A DNA stretch of 64,000 bases from NCBI GenBank assembly GCA_035318745.1, contig DATHEA010000009.1, positions 53,751-117,750 of the forward strand, given 5' to 3'. Shown here in pieces: positions 25,054 through 32,794 of the stretch (position 1 is its first letter; each line of letters begins with the position of its first letter). The notes below the pieces were generated by a model. The model was not told where the DNA came from. It was given only the letters and a program-made list of their open reading frames with translations, and made no database searches. A program made the position numbers and the translations under genes. Source of the stretch: VRUE01 sp035318745. GTDB lineage: Bacteria > Actinomycetota > Thermoleophilia > Solirubrobacterales > 70-9.

Positions 25054-25856
25054 GCGCCGGTGCGGCGCATCTCACGCAGGGCGAGGGCGCCCAGCACGGC
25101 CAGCAGGCCGGCCAGGGCGAGCAGGCCCGGCCAGGTTTCGGCCCAGGTGACGCTGCCGACGAATCCCTGCCGCGCCGCTTCGACCACCTGGGTGACGGGG
25201 TTGATGCGGGCCACGTCGGCGAGCCAGCCCTGCAGGAGGGCCAGTGGCGCGTAGGCGGTCGTGGTCAGGATCAGCGCCATCATCCCGGCCTGCATCAGCG
25301 GCGCCGCCGACTGGCTCTTGAAGCGCAGCGCCAGCATCGAGCCCCAGCAGGCCGCGACCGCCGCCATCGCCGCGACCATGAAGTAGGTGACGAGGAGGCC
25401 GTCGATGCCGGGCCAGCCGGCGCCGAGCAGCAGCGCGATCGTCAAGACGAAGGTGGCCGGGATCAGCGAGCGGGCGCTGGCGGCGAGCACGGTGCCGGCA
25501 AGCAAGACCCAGCGCGGGGCGGGGGAGACGAGCAGGCGGTCGAGCCAGCCCTGCTCGATGTCGCGGGCGAGGTTGACGCCCGCCGCCGCGCCGGTGAAGC
25601 CGGCCCCCTGCAGCATGCTGATCGGAACGATGAAGCTCTCGTAGGAGCCGGTGGTGAAGCCACGCAGTTGGGTCAGCGCGCCGAAGACGCCGTTGAGGCC
25701 GAGGAAGAAGATCGTCGGCGCCAGCACCCCGGGGATCGCCGCCCCGGGAACGCGCAGCAACTCGTTCTTCGCCCGCGACATCAGCGCGCCGATCGTCGCC
25801 AGGTTGGTCCGCCAGGCCGGGATCGGCTGCGTGGCCGGGATTGCCGCCGCCTCCAT
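25050..25856 (-). CDS. ABC-2 type transporter permease
   Basis: 268 aa with about six transmembrane helices and the ABC-2 permease/DrrB layout: a cytoplasmic N-terminus (TNLATIGALMSRAKNELLR), the RDIEQGWLDRLLVSPAPR coupling segment, and the C-terminal INPVTQVVEAAR motif. It is second of a permease pair that serves the ATPase upstream. Overlaps at both ends (ATGA-type with the other permease, GTGA with the hydrolase). Exported substrate unknown. Confidence 0.88.
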   Translation of the reverse strand: MEAAAIPATQPIPAWRTNLATIGALMSRAKNELLRVPGAAIPGVLAPTIFFLGLNGVFGALTQLRGFTTGSYESFIVPISMLQGAGFTGAAAGVNLARDIEQGWLDRLLVSPAPRWVLLAGTVLAASARSLIPATFVLTIALLLGAGWPGIDGLLVTYFMVAAMAAVAACWGSMLALRFKSQSAAPLMQAGMMALILTTTAYAPLALLQGWLADVARINPVTQVVEAARQGFVGSVTWAETWPGLLALAGLLAVLGALALREMRRTGA

Positions 25857-26641
25857 CAGCCCACCCGCAGCCGGTGGCGCAGCGCCCGCGCGCTGAGCAC
25901 GAGGCCGAGGACGACGATGCCGGCGATCGCCAGCAGGGCGTTGATCGTGTCGGAAGCGTCGATGCCGGAGATGATCGGCTCGCGGACCCCTTCGACGACG
26001 AAGCTGAGCGGGTTGTATTCGGCGATCGTCTGCGCCGGCTGGATCATCAGTTCGACCGGGAAGAAGGCGGAGGAGAGGAAGAGCACGACGAGCACCAGGG
26101 GGAAGAGGCCCTGGACGACGCTGGCGCTGCCGGTGCGCAGGGCGATCGCCGCGCCGATCCCGCCGACCGCCATCGCCGTCGCGGTGACAAGTGCGATCGC
26201 CAGCAGCGCTCCGGGGACGCCACCCTCGATGTGAGCGCCGAAGACGAGCCCGATCGCGAGGAACCAGAGGGCCGCGAGCAAACCCAGCGCCGCGGTTCCG
26301 GCGAGGCGGCCGAGAACGATCGTGTAGCGGGAGATCGGCGCGGCGAAGAGGCGATCGGTGAAGCCCATCTCGATGTCGACCGCGAGTGCGATCCCGCCGC
26401 TGTTGCCGGCGAGCATCAGCGACTGCATCATCGCCCCGGCGAGCATGAACTGGAGGAAGCTCTGCACCGGCGGGAAGCCGGGAAGGTTGATCGCGCCGCC
26501 GGCGCCGCCCGTCTGGATCGCCAGCAGGATGGTCGGGAAGACGACGATCGGCGCCATCAGCTGGGGCCGGCGAAAGGTCTGGCGGATCGAGCGCATGCCG
26601 AGAGCTCCCACGACCCGCAGGTTCGTCGCCAGGCCGCTCAC
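25856..26641 (-). CDS. ABC-2 type transporter permease
   Basis: 261 aa, paralogous to the next gene, with about six helices. DIEMGFTDRLFAAPISR is the ABC-2 cytoplasmic coupling segment and YNPLSFVVEGVREP the C-terminal family motif. It starts inside the end of the ATPase gene and its stop overlaps the second permease start, so the exporter is probably a 1:1 permease heterodimer with two ATPases. Confidence 0.88.
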   Translation of the reverse strand: MSGLATNLRVVGALGMRSIRQTFRRPQLMAPIVVFPTILLAIQTGGAGGAINLPGFPPVQSFLQFMLAGAMMQSLMLAGNSGGIALAVDIEMGFTDRLFAAPISRYTIVLGRLAGTAALGLLAALWFLAIGLVFGAHIEGGVPGALLAIALVTATAMAVGGIGAAIALRTGSASVVQGLFPLVLVVLFLSSAFFPVELMIQPAQTIAEYNPLSFVVEGVREPIISGIDASDTINALLAIAGIVVLGLVLSARALRHRLRVG

Positions 26642-27621
26642 GCTTTCACGGCCTCCTCCTCGTCCTCGCCGCTCTCCTCCCCCTCGTGCTCGAGGTGGTA
26701 GCCGGTCTTGGCGACGAAGACGTCGTCGAGGCTGGGGCGGACGAGCTCCAGCGAGCCGACCCCGATGCCCGCCTCGTCCAGCGCCCTGACGACCCGCGGG
26801 ATGTCGCCCGCTCCATGCTCGACCTCGACCAGGACCGTCCTGCCGTCGACCGGCGGCAACAGCGGGCCGATGCGGGCGCAGATCTCCTCTGCCTCGGCGA
26901 TCGAGCCCTCCTCCAGCTGCAGGCGGATATGGGGATGGCCGATTTCGGCTTTGAGCGACGCCGGAGTTCCCTCAGCGACGATCTTGCCGCTGTCGATGAT
27001 GCCGACGTTGTCGGCGAGCTGATCGGCCTCCTCCAGGTACTGGGTGGTGAGAAAGACCGTCGTCCCCTCGTCGTTGAGGGCGCGAACCTCCTCCCAGATC
27101 GTTTTGCGGCTCACCGGGTCCAGGCCAGTGGTCGGCTCGTCGAGGAAGAGCACCTGTGGCTCGTGGACCAGTGCCGCAGCGAGGTCGAGGCGCCGCTGCA
27201 TCCCCCCCGAGTAGGTGCCGACCCGCCGGTCGGCGGCGGCGACGAGGTCGACCCGCTCCAGTAGGTCGTCGGCGCGCCGCCTGCCCTCGCCGCCCGGCAG
27301 GCCCTGGAGCGTCGCCTGCAGGCGGATCAGCTCGCGCCCGGTCATCAGCGGGTCGAGCGCCGCTTCCTGCAGGGCGACGCCGATCGAGGCGCGCACCCGG
27401 CGCGCTTCGGAGACGACGTCGTAGCCGGCCACGGTTGCCCTCCCCCCGGTCGGCAGCAGCAGCGTCGTCAGCATCCTCACCGTGGTCGTCTTGCCCGCTC
27501 CGTTGGGACCGAGGAAGCCGTAGATCTCGCCCTCGCCGACCTCCAGGTCGATGCCCTGGACCGCCAGAACCTCGTCGAAGGCTCGCTCCAGCCTCTCGAC
27601 CGTGATCGCAGCCGACCCCAT
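26638..27621 (-). CDS. ABC-2 transporter ATP-binding protein (DrrA-like)
   Basis: 327 aa. Walker A GPNGAGKTTT, signature YSGGMQRRL, Walker B VLFLDEPTTGLD, and a C-terminal ~100-residue DrrA-type domain ending in an acidic tail (EHEGEESGEDEEEAVKA). The ATG at 27621 gives the family start ITVERLERAFDEVLAVQG; the frame is open further upstream into the amidase gene but that part is not conserved-looking. The class exports drugs, lipids or polyketides. Confidence 0.92.
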   Translation of the reverse strand: MGSAAITVERLERAFDEVLAVQGIDLEVGEGEIYGFLGPNGAGKTTTVRMLTTLLLPTGGRATVAGYDVVSEARRVRASIGVALQEAALDPLMTGRELIRLQATLQGLPGGEGRRRADDLLERVDLVAAADRRVGTYSGGMQRRLDLAAALVHEPQVLFLDEPTTGLDPVSRKTIWEEVRALNDEGTTVFLTTQYLEEADQLADNVGIIDSGKIVAEGTPASLKAEIGHPHIRLQLEEGSIAEAEEICARIGPLLPPVDGRTVLVEVEHGAGDIPRVVRALDEAGIGVGSLELVRPSLDDVFVAKTGYHLEHEGEESGEDEEEAVKA

Positions 27622-27625
27622 CCCG

Positions 27626-28999
27626 CTAAACCTCCGTCGGCGAGGCCTCTGCCAGCGGCGGCAGCGACTCGACCCAGCGGCGCCCGTTGGCGCGCTCCAG
27701 CGCCTCGGCGGCATCGAGCAGCAGCTCGTCCCCGCCCCAGGCGGCCTGAAGTTGAAGTGCCAGCGGCAGGCCCTCGCTGCTCAGTCCCACCGGCATGCTG
27801 ATCGAGGGGATCCCGGTCAGGTTGGCGAGGGCGGCGCCGCGCACGTTGGCCTGGTCGGCGGTATTGACGCCCGAGGGGAGCTCGACCATCGGCGCGTCGA
27901 GCGGGGGAGCCGGGGCGGGGACCGTCGGCCAGGCGATCACGTCGACCTGCTCGAAGAGGGTGGCGAGACGGCGGCGCATCAGCGTTCGCACCCGGCTGGA
28001 TTGAACGGTCGCGGTGGCCGGCAGCATCATCCGGTACTTGAGCGTGCCGCGGGCGATCGGGCTCAGCTCCGGGTCGAGGCGGTTGAGGCGCTCCGGCGTC
28101 ACGCCGCCCATGCTCTCCGAGTTGATGATCAGGATCGCGGCGAGGGTTGCCGCTTCGAGGTCGGGCAGCGCGATCTCCCGCACCTCGCCGCCGGTCTCGG
28201 CTCGCAGCGCCTCGATCGCCGCCTCACAGGCGGCGCCGACCTCGGGCGTCACATCTTCGGAGACGGGATCGCGGACGATGCCGATCCGCAGGCCGGCCGC
28301 ATCGCCGGCGCCAAGCTGCTCGCCGTAGAGCACAGAGCCCAGCAGCCGGCAATCGCCGGCATCGGCGCAGAGGGGGCCGGAGACGATCAGGCTGGTGACC
28401 GGCGCCATGTGATGCCCCTCCATCGCCGAGCGGCCGAAGGTCGGCTTGAGCCCGGTCAGACCACAGTAGGCGGCGGGGAACCGCACCGAGCCCAGCCCGT
28501 CGGCGCCGACGGCAGCGGCGACGAGGCGGCCGGCGACCGAGGCGGCTGGTCCGCTCGAGGAGCCGCCCGGGCAGCGCTCGGTGTCCCAAGGATTGCGGGC
28601 CGGTCCGTAGACAGAGACGTTGCCGGTGCTCCCGGCGCCGAGCTCGTGCATGTTGCCGACGCCGACGATCACGGCGCCGGCGTCGCGGAGGGCGCGGTAG
28701 GGGCCTGACTCGCCTGGCGCGGTGGGCGCCATCAGTTCGGCGGCGCCGAAGCGCTGCGCGCGCCAGGGCAGCGGCCACTCGTCCTTGATCACGACCGGTA
28801 CGCCGCGCAACGGTCCTTCGGGCGCAGCGGCGAGCATCTCGCGTGAGCGCTCGGGGAAGGTCTCGACCACGGCGTTGAGCGCCGGGTTGCGCTCCTCGAG
28901 CCGGGTAAGCGTCGCGTCCAGCAACTCGCCGGGCTCGACGTCGCCGGCGGCGACTGCGGCGGCCTGCGCGCGCAGGCCGAGATCCAGCGGCGTAGTCAC
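27626..28999 (-). CDS. Amidase signature family protein
   Basis: 457 aa. The Ser-cisSer-Lys triad is intact: Lys in VVIKDEWPLPW, cis-Ser in GGSSSGPAASVAG and the nucleophile in GLGSVRFPAAYCGLTGLKPT. Length and motifs fit the GatA/AtzE group; substrate unknown. GTG start at 28999 overlaps the stop of a 65-aa GatC-like gene, which suggests a two-subunit amidase rather than GatCAB itself. It ends 4 nt before the ABC ATPase. Confidence 0.9.
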   Translation of the reverse strand: MTTPLDLGLRAQAAAVAAGDVEPGELLDATLTRLEERNPALNAVVETFPERSREMLAAAPEGPLRGVPVVIKDEWPLPWRAQRFGAAELMAPTAPGESGPYRALRDAGAVIVGVGNMHELGAGSTGNVSVYGPARNPWDTERCPGGSSSGPAASVAGRLVAAAVGADGLGSVRFPAAYCGLTGLKPTFGRSAMEGHHMAPVTSLIVSGPLCADAGDCRLLGSVLYGEQLGAGDAAGLRIGIVRDPVSEDVTPEVGAACEAAIEALRAETGGEVREIALPDLEAATLAAILIINSESMGGVTPERLNRLDPELSPIARGTLKYRMMLPATATVQSSRVRTLMRRRLATLFEQVDVIAWPTVPAPAPPLDAPMVELPSGVNTADQANVRGAALANLTGIPSISMPVGLSSEGLPLALQLQAAWGGDELLLDAAEALERANGRRWVESLPPLAEASPTEV

Positions 29000-29193
29000 T
29001 CGGGCGCCTTGGATAGATCGGGGCAGCGCTCAGGCACAACGCCCTCGGTGTCTAAGGCGAGCAGCTCGAGGATCGGTGGCCAGAGGAGTTGGTGGACCGC
29101 GCCGATCACAGCAAGGTCGACCTCGTCGGCTTCGATTCCGAGCGAGGCGAGACCGGCGGGGATGAACTCGTCTGCTGGCGCCGTGCCCTCCAT
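28996..29193 (-). CDS. Small GatC/AtzG-like amidase partner
   Basis: 65 aa, mostly helical (IPAGLASLGIEADEVDLAVI, then AVHQLLWPPILELLAL). Size, position directly upstream of an amidase and the 4-nt overlap (GTGA) recall GatC and AtzG, small proteins that clasp GatA-like amidases. Sequence similarity I can see by eye is only general, so the partner role is inferred from context. ATG 29193 is chosen because the longer open frame upstream is Arg/Pro-rich and unlike the rest. Confidence 0.5.
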   Translation of the reverse strand: MEGTAPADEFIPAGLASLGIEADEVDLAVIGAVHQLLWPPILELLALDTEGVVPERCPDLSKAPE

Positions 29194-29320
29194 TACGGCT
29201 GGCAACCCTACCGGGGAGGGATCGTGCAGTTCCCGCGGAGGACCGCGGCGAGCCGCGGCGAACGACAGAATCCCGTGCCGCAACCCTTGCCGAAGGCCGG
29301 GGTTGTCGCTTGAGACCTTG

Positions 29321-30082
29321 GTGAGAGCAGCCAAAAACCGCCCCGACCGCAGCCGCGCTTATGTCGCGCTGGGCTTCGCCTGCGCTCTGGCGCTGCTCGT
29401 CGCCGCCGCTTGGCCGGGTGCCGCCGACTCGGCGCCGGCCCGGGTCGTGGTGCTCGGCAAGACCGATGCGACGCCCCCGCCATCCTGCCCGGGCAAGATC
29501 GTCAACAACGTCGAGGTCGTCCCCTGCCGGGTCGAGGGTCACGTGAGCGGCTTTCAGGCGATCGCCGGCGGCGTGCCGCGTCCCTACGAGGTGCCCTTCG
29601 ATGGCAAGATCGTCGCCTGGTCGATTACCCTCTCGCGCCCGTCCGACACTGACACCGAAAAGATGACCGACGAGATCGGCTTCTTCAACGAATTCCTCGG
29701 CAAGCCGTCGCAAGCACGGATCGGCGTCCTGCGCCCGGTCGAAGGCTCGAAGCCACCCCAGTACACGCTGGTCCGCCAGAGCCCGCTGCAGATCCTCAAC
29801 CCCTACTTCGGCAGCACGGTGATCTTTACCCTCGACCACCCGCTCAGCGTCCTGCAGGGCCAGGTGGTCGCCCTGACCGTCCCGACCTGGGCGCCGATGT
29901 TCGCCTTCAACGTCACCGAAGAAAACACCTGGCGCGGCAGCCGCCTGCCCGATCATTGCTCCTCGAAGGAAGACATCCAGGGCGGCCATCCGCAGCAGGG
30001 CGTCGGCAAGACGAAGACCTACGGCTGCTACTACAGCAACGCTCGCCTGCTGTACACCGCCACCGTCGTTAAACAGCCCTAA
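29321..30082 (+). CDS. Secreted protein of unknown function
   Basis: 253 aa. An Arg/Lys-rich start and a 20-residue hydrophobic core (YVALGFACALALLVAAAW) form a signal peptide. The mature part has four Cys in CPGK...VVPCR and HCSSK...YGCYYSN contexts, suggesting two disulfides, and a beta-rich body (FDGKIVAWSITLSRPSD, VIFTLDHPLSVLQGQVVALTVPTWAP). I do not recognise the family. GTG 29321 is the start that keeps the whole signal peptide; TTG 29318 is adjacent. It diverges from the GatC-like gene. Confidence 0.65.
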   Translation: MRAAKNRPDRSRAYVALGFACALALLVAAAWPGAADSAPARVVVLGKTDATPPPSCPGKIVNNVEVVPCRVEGHVSGFQAIAGGVPRPYEVPFDGKIVAWSITLSRPSDTDTEKMTDEIGFFNEFLGKPSQARIGVLRPVEGSKPPQYTLVRQSPLQILNPYFGSTVIFTLDHPLSVLQGQVVALTVPTWAPMFAFNVTEENTWRGSRLPDHCSSKEDIQGGHPQQGVGKTKTYGCYYSNARLLYTATVVKQP

Positions 30083-30089
30083 GGCGGCT

Positions 30090-30353
30090 CTAGAGAGCTT
30101 CCTGGCGGAGGCTGCAATACGGGCAGTCGCTTACGTCCAGCCCGATCAGCTGGTCGCAGCGGCGGCAGGCGCGCAGGTTCTCCGGGGTGCGGGGGAGGGC
30201 CGACGCCGAGGGGGCGAGAGGCAGCACCATCGCCACCGGCACCATCTCCTCGTCGGTCTCGCGATCGACGTAGACCGAGCCGGGCTCGGCGTAAGTGAGG
30301 GCCTCACGGCCCGAGGCTGGCGCCCGCATCCTGTAGAGCTGCTTCGAGTTCAC
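30090..30353 (-). CDS. Small zinc-ribbon protein
   Basis: 87 aa ending in CRRCDQLIGLDVSDCPYC, two CxxC knuckles about 13 residues apart, a typical zinc ribbon. The N-terminal half is non-descript. It converges on the secreted-protein gene (7-nt gap) and diverges from the glycosyltransferase gene. Function unknown; such proteins often bind nucleic acid or a protein partner. Confidence 0.65.
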   Translation of the reverse strand: MNSKQLYRMRAPASGREALTYAEPGSVYVDRETDEEMVPVAMVLPLAPSASALPRTPENLRACRRCDQLIGLDVSDCPYCSLRQEAL

Positions 30354-30385
30354 GGCGGAGAAGACTAATAGCTTGTGCGGCAGCG

Positions 30386-31795
30386 ATGCGTGTCCTCCTC
30401 TTTCACGGCTACATGCTGCGCGGCACGGGCAGCAACATCTACACCGCGAATCTCGCTCGAGCCCTGGCTGCTCTAGGGCACGAGGTGCATCTGCTCTGCC
30501 AGGACCGCCAGGTCAAGATCGAGGGCGTCGAGATTCACAACCCCGACATTCATGGCCTGCTTCCGGTCTACGTCAAAGACCCATACGAGGGTTTCGAGGT
30601 CAAGGCCTTCGAGGAGCTGACGGACAAAGAGCTCAACCGCTATATCGACGCAAACGTCGCCGCTGTACGCGAGGTTGCCGATTCGGTCGGTGGCTTCGAC
30701 GCAGCGTTGGCGGGCCATCTGGTCATGGGTCCCGCGATTCTCGCCAGGGCTGAGATAGGAGCTTTCGCAGCCAAGATCCACGGCTCGGCGCTCGAGTACA
30801 CGGTCAAACCGCATCCCCGCTTTCTTCCCTACGCGGAAGAGGGCATGAATGCGGCGGCGACGGTCTTGGTCGGCTCCCGCCATACGGCCGAGTCGCTTTG
30901 GGCGGCGCTGCCGAATGTCCCCGGACTTCGAGATAAGACGCGCCTTGGTCCCCCGGGAGTCGATACGGATGGTTTTCGGCCTCGGGTCCTGTCGCGGCAG
31001 GAGGGGGGGTTAGCGGACTCACCCGTCCGAACCCCCCCTCCCACCGCGCCACCCGAGGAGGAGGGCTTGCGGGTTGTCTTCGTTGGGAAGCTGATCGTCT
31101 CCAAGGGAGTTGATCTGCTCGTAGCCGCGTGGCCGCTGGTTCGGTGGCAGCATCCAAACGCAGAGCTGCAGATCGCGGGTTACGGGGAGTACGAGCAAGG
31201 CTTGCGGCGTTTGCTGGCAGCGCTCGAAAGGGGGAATTTGGACGATGCGCGGGAGGTCGCGAAGCTTGGGAGAGGGCTGGAGGGTGGTTCCGCGGAGCCG
31301 CTGCCGATTCTGAGCGCGTTTCTTGCCGATCTCCCCGACGGATACCTGGACGCGGCCAAGGGGATCGCCGATTCCGTCGAGTTCATCGGGCGGTTGGAGC
31401 ACGACGAAGTTGCCGAGCTGCTGCCCGACGCCGAGGCGCTGGTGATGCCCAGCACGTTTCCCGAGGCCTTCGGAATGGTTGCCGCGGAGGCCGCTGCCTG
31501 TGGGGTCCTGCCGGTTTCCGCGGGGCACTCGGGGATGCGAGAGGTGTCGAGGGAGCTCGCTGCGACGCTGCCGCCCGAGGCTGCGGAGCTAGTTTCCTTC
31601 CCGGTCGAGGAGGGTGCCGTCGAGGCGATCGCGGACCGGCTGAACAGGTGGTTCGAGCTTCCGGAGGACAAGCGCATTGAAGCTCGTGAGGCGCTGGTAG
31701 ACACGGCGCGGCAGCTCTGGAGCTGGGAGGGAGTGGCGCGTGGAGTACTGGCAGCTTCAGCTGCCCGGCTCAATGAATTGTCCGCGCCTGAGTAG
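30386..31795 (+). CDS. GT-B glycosyltransferase, family 4
   Basis: 469 aa, two Rossmann-like domains. N-terminal acceptor domain opens with RVLLFHGYMLRGTGSNIYTA; the donor domain holds FVGKLIVSKGVDLLV and the GT4 nucleotide-sugar motif VMPSTFPEAFGMVAAEAAACG with its EX7E glutamates. An inserted Pro-rich loop (PVRTPPPTAPPEEEG) and a ~60-residue insert before FIGRLEHDEV make it longer than typical. It probably transfers a sugar from a nucleotide donor to a lipid or glycan; specificity unknown. Its stop codon forms the first base of a large palindrome. Confidence 0.88.
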   Translation: MRVLLFHGYMLRGTGSNIYTANLARALAALGHEVHLLCQDRQVKIEGVEIHNPDIHGLLPVYVKDPYEGFEVKAFEELTDKELNRYIDANVAAVREVADSVGGFDAALAGHLVMGPAILARAEIGAFAAKIHGSALEYTVKPHPRFLPYAEEGMNAAATVLVGSRHTAESLWAALPNVPGLRDKTRLGPPGVDTDGFRPRVLSRQEGGLADSPVRTPPPTAPPEEEGLRVVFVGKLIVSKGVDLLVAAWPLVRWQHPNAELQIAGYGEYEQGLRRLLAALERGNLDDAREVAKLGRGLEGGSAEPLPILSAFLADLPDGYLDAAKGIADSVEFIGRLEHDEVAELLPDAEALVMPSTFPEAFGMVAAEAAACGVLPVSAGHSGMREVSRELAATLPPEAAELVSFPVEEGAVEAIADRLNRWFELPEDKRIEAREALVDTARQLWSWEGVARGVLAASAARLNELSAPE

Positions 31796-31907
31796 GGGCC
31801 ATCCGGGTAGGGCCGGAACGTCTTGTACTTTTTCGCTGAGGCCTCCGGGCGCCAGCCCGACCCAACACACCGAAAAAGTTAAGTGGAGGCCCTACCCGGA
31901 TGGCCCC
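31795..31907. repeat. Nested palindrome with perfect 20-bp arms
   Basis: Arms GGGGCCATCCGGGTAGGGCC (31795-31814) and its exact complement (31888-31907) enclose a second matched pair, ACTTTTTCG (31827-31835) and CGAAAAAGT (31871-31879), and a GGCCTCC/GGAGGCC option. RNA from either strand would fold into a very stable cruciform-like stem. It sits between a glycosyltransferase stop and the cox operon. It could be a terminator or a MITE-like repeat; I see no target-site duplication. Confidence 0.75.
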
Positions 31908-31980
31908 CCAACATCGTGCCAACCGTCATTTGAGCCCAGAAATCCTTCCGCCGCCGCTTCAATAGAATGCCCGCCGCCTC

Positions 31981-32775
31981 ATGTACGGCCGCCTGCCGAT
32001 AGCGAAGATGCTTGCCGCGACCGTCGCCCTGACGGCGGCGATCTCTGCGGTGATGCTCTCGATCAACTGGGATGGAGAGGCCGCTTCGACCGCAGCCCCG
32101 AAGATCGACGATCTGCTCAACGTGATGATCGTCCTCTCGGCTTTCGTCTTCTCGCTGGTGATGGTGATGCTCTTCTACGCGCTGTGGAAATTCAAAGCCA
32201 AGCCGGGAGACGAATCCGATGGCGAGCCGATCCACGGCAACACCCGGCTCGAGGTCGCGTGGACGCTGATCCCGACGATCATCGTTCTCTTCGGTGCCGG
32301 CTACAGCTGGTCGGTGCTCAACGACATCGAAGAACCAGCTTCAAATGCGCTCACGGTCGACGTCTTCTCCCAGCAGTACGCCTGGAGCTTTGGCTATCCC
32401 GGCAAAGGCAATGCCTACGTGCAGGGCGAATTCCACGTCCCGGTCAACCGGCAGGTCCAGTTCAAGATGCACTCCCAGGACGTGATCCACTCCTTTTGGG
32501 TGCCGGAGTGGCGGATCAAGAAAGACAACGTGCCGGGCATCACCACGACCGCCACCGTCACCCCCGACAAGGTCGGCACCTATCAGCTGATCTGCACCGA
32601 GCTCTGTGGCTTCGGCCACGCCTCGATGCGGGCCAAGGTCGTGGTCGAACGGCCGGCCGATTTCCGCAAATGGGTTGCCGGCCTGACGGAAAAGGTGCCA
32701 GCCCCGTACATGGAATCGATCCGCCAGGACACCGAAACCAACCCGGTCGAACCCCTCGGGACGGGCGGGGCATAA
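31981..32775 (+). CDS. coxB: Cytochrome c oxidase subunit II
   Basis: 264 aa. Two N-terminal helices (about 7-27 and 47-70) and a periplasmic-side cupredoxin domain. The Cu_A ligands are all present: H170, C205, E207, C209, H213 and M216 (ICTELCGFGHASM). Aromatic residues near QQYAWSFGYP lie on the expected electron entry path. No fused cytochrome c domain, so electrons must come from a separate carrier; the diheme cytochrome at 37916-38626 is a candidate. First gene of the plus-strand cox operon, following the palindrome by 73 nt. Confidence 0.96.
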   Translation: MYGRLPIAKMLAATVALTAAISAVMLSINWDGEAASTAAPKIDDLLNVMIVLSAFVFSLVMVMLFYALWKFKAKPGDESDGEPIHGNTRLEVAWTLIPTIIVLFGAGYSWSVLNDIEEPASNALTVDVFSQQYAWSFGYPGKGNAYVQGEFHVPVNRQVQFKMHSQDVIHSFWVPEWRIKKDNVPGITTTATVTPDKVGTYQLICTELCGFGHASMRAKVVVERPADFRKWVAGLTEKVPAPYMESIRQDTETNPVEPLGTGGA

Positions 32776-32794
32776 TGGAGGCGCAGATCTACTG

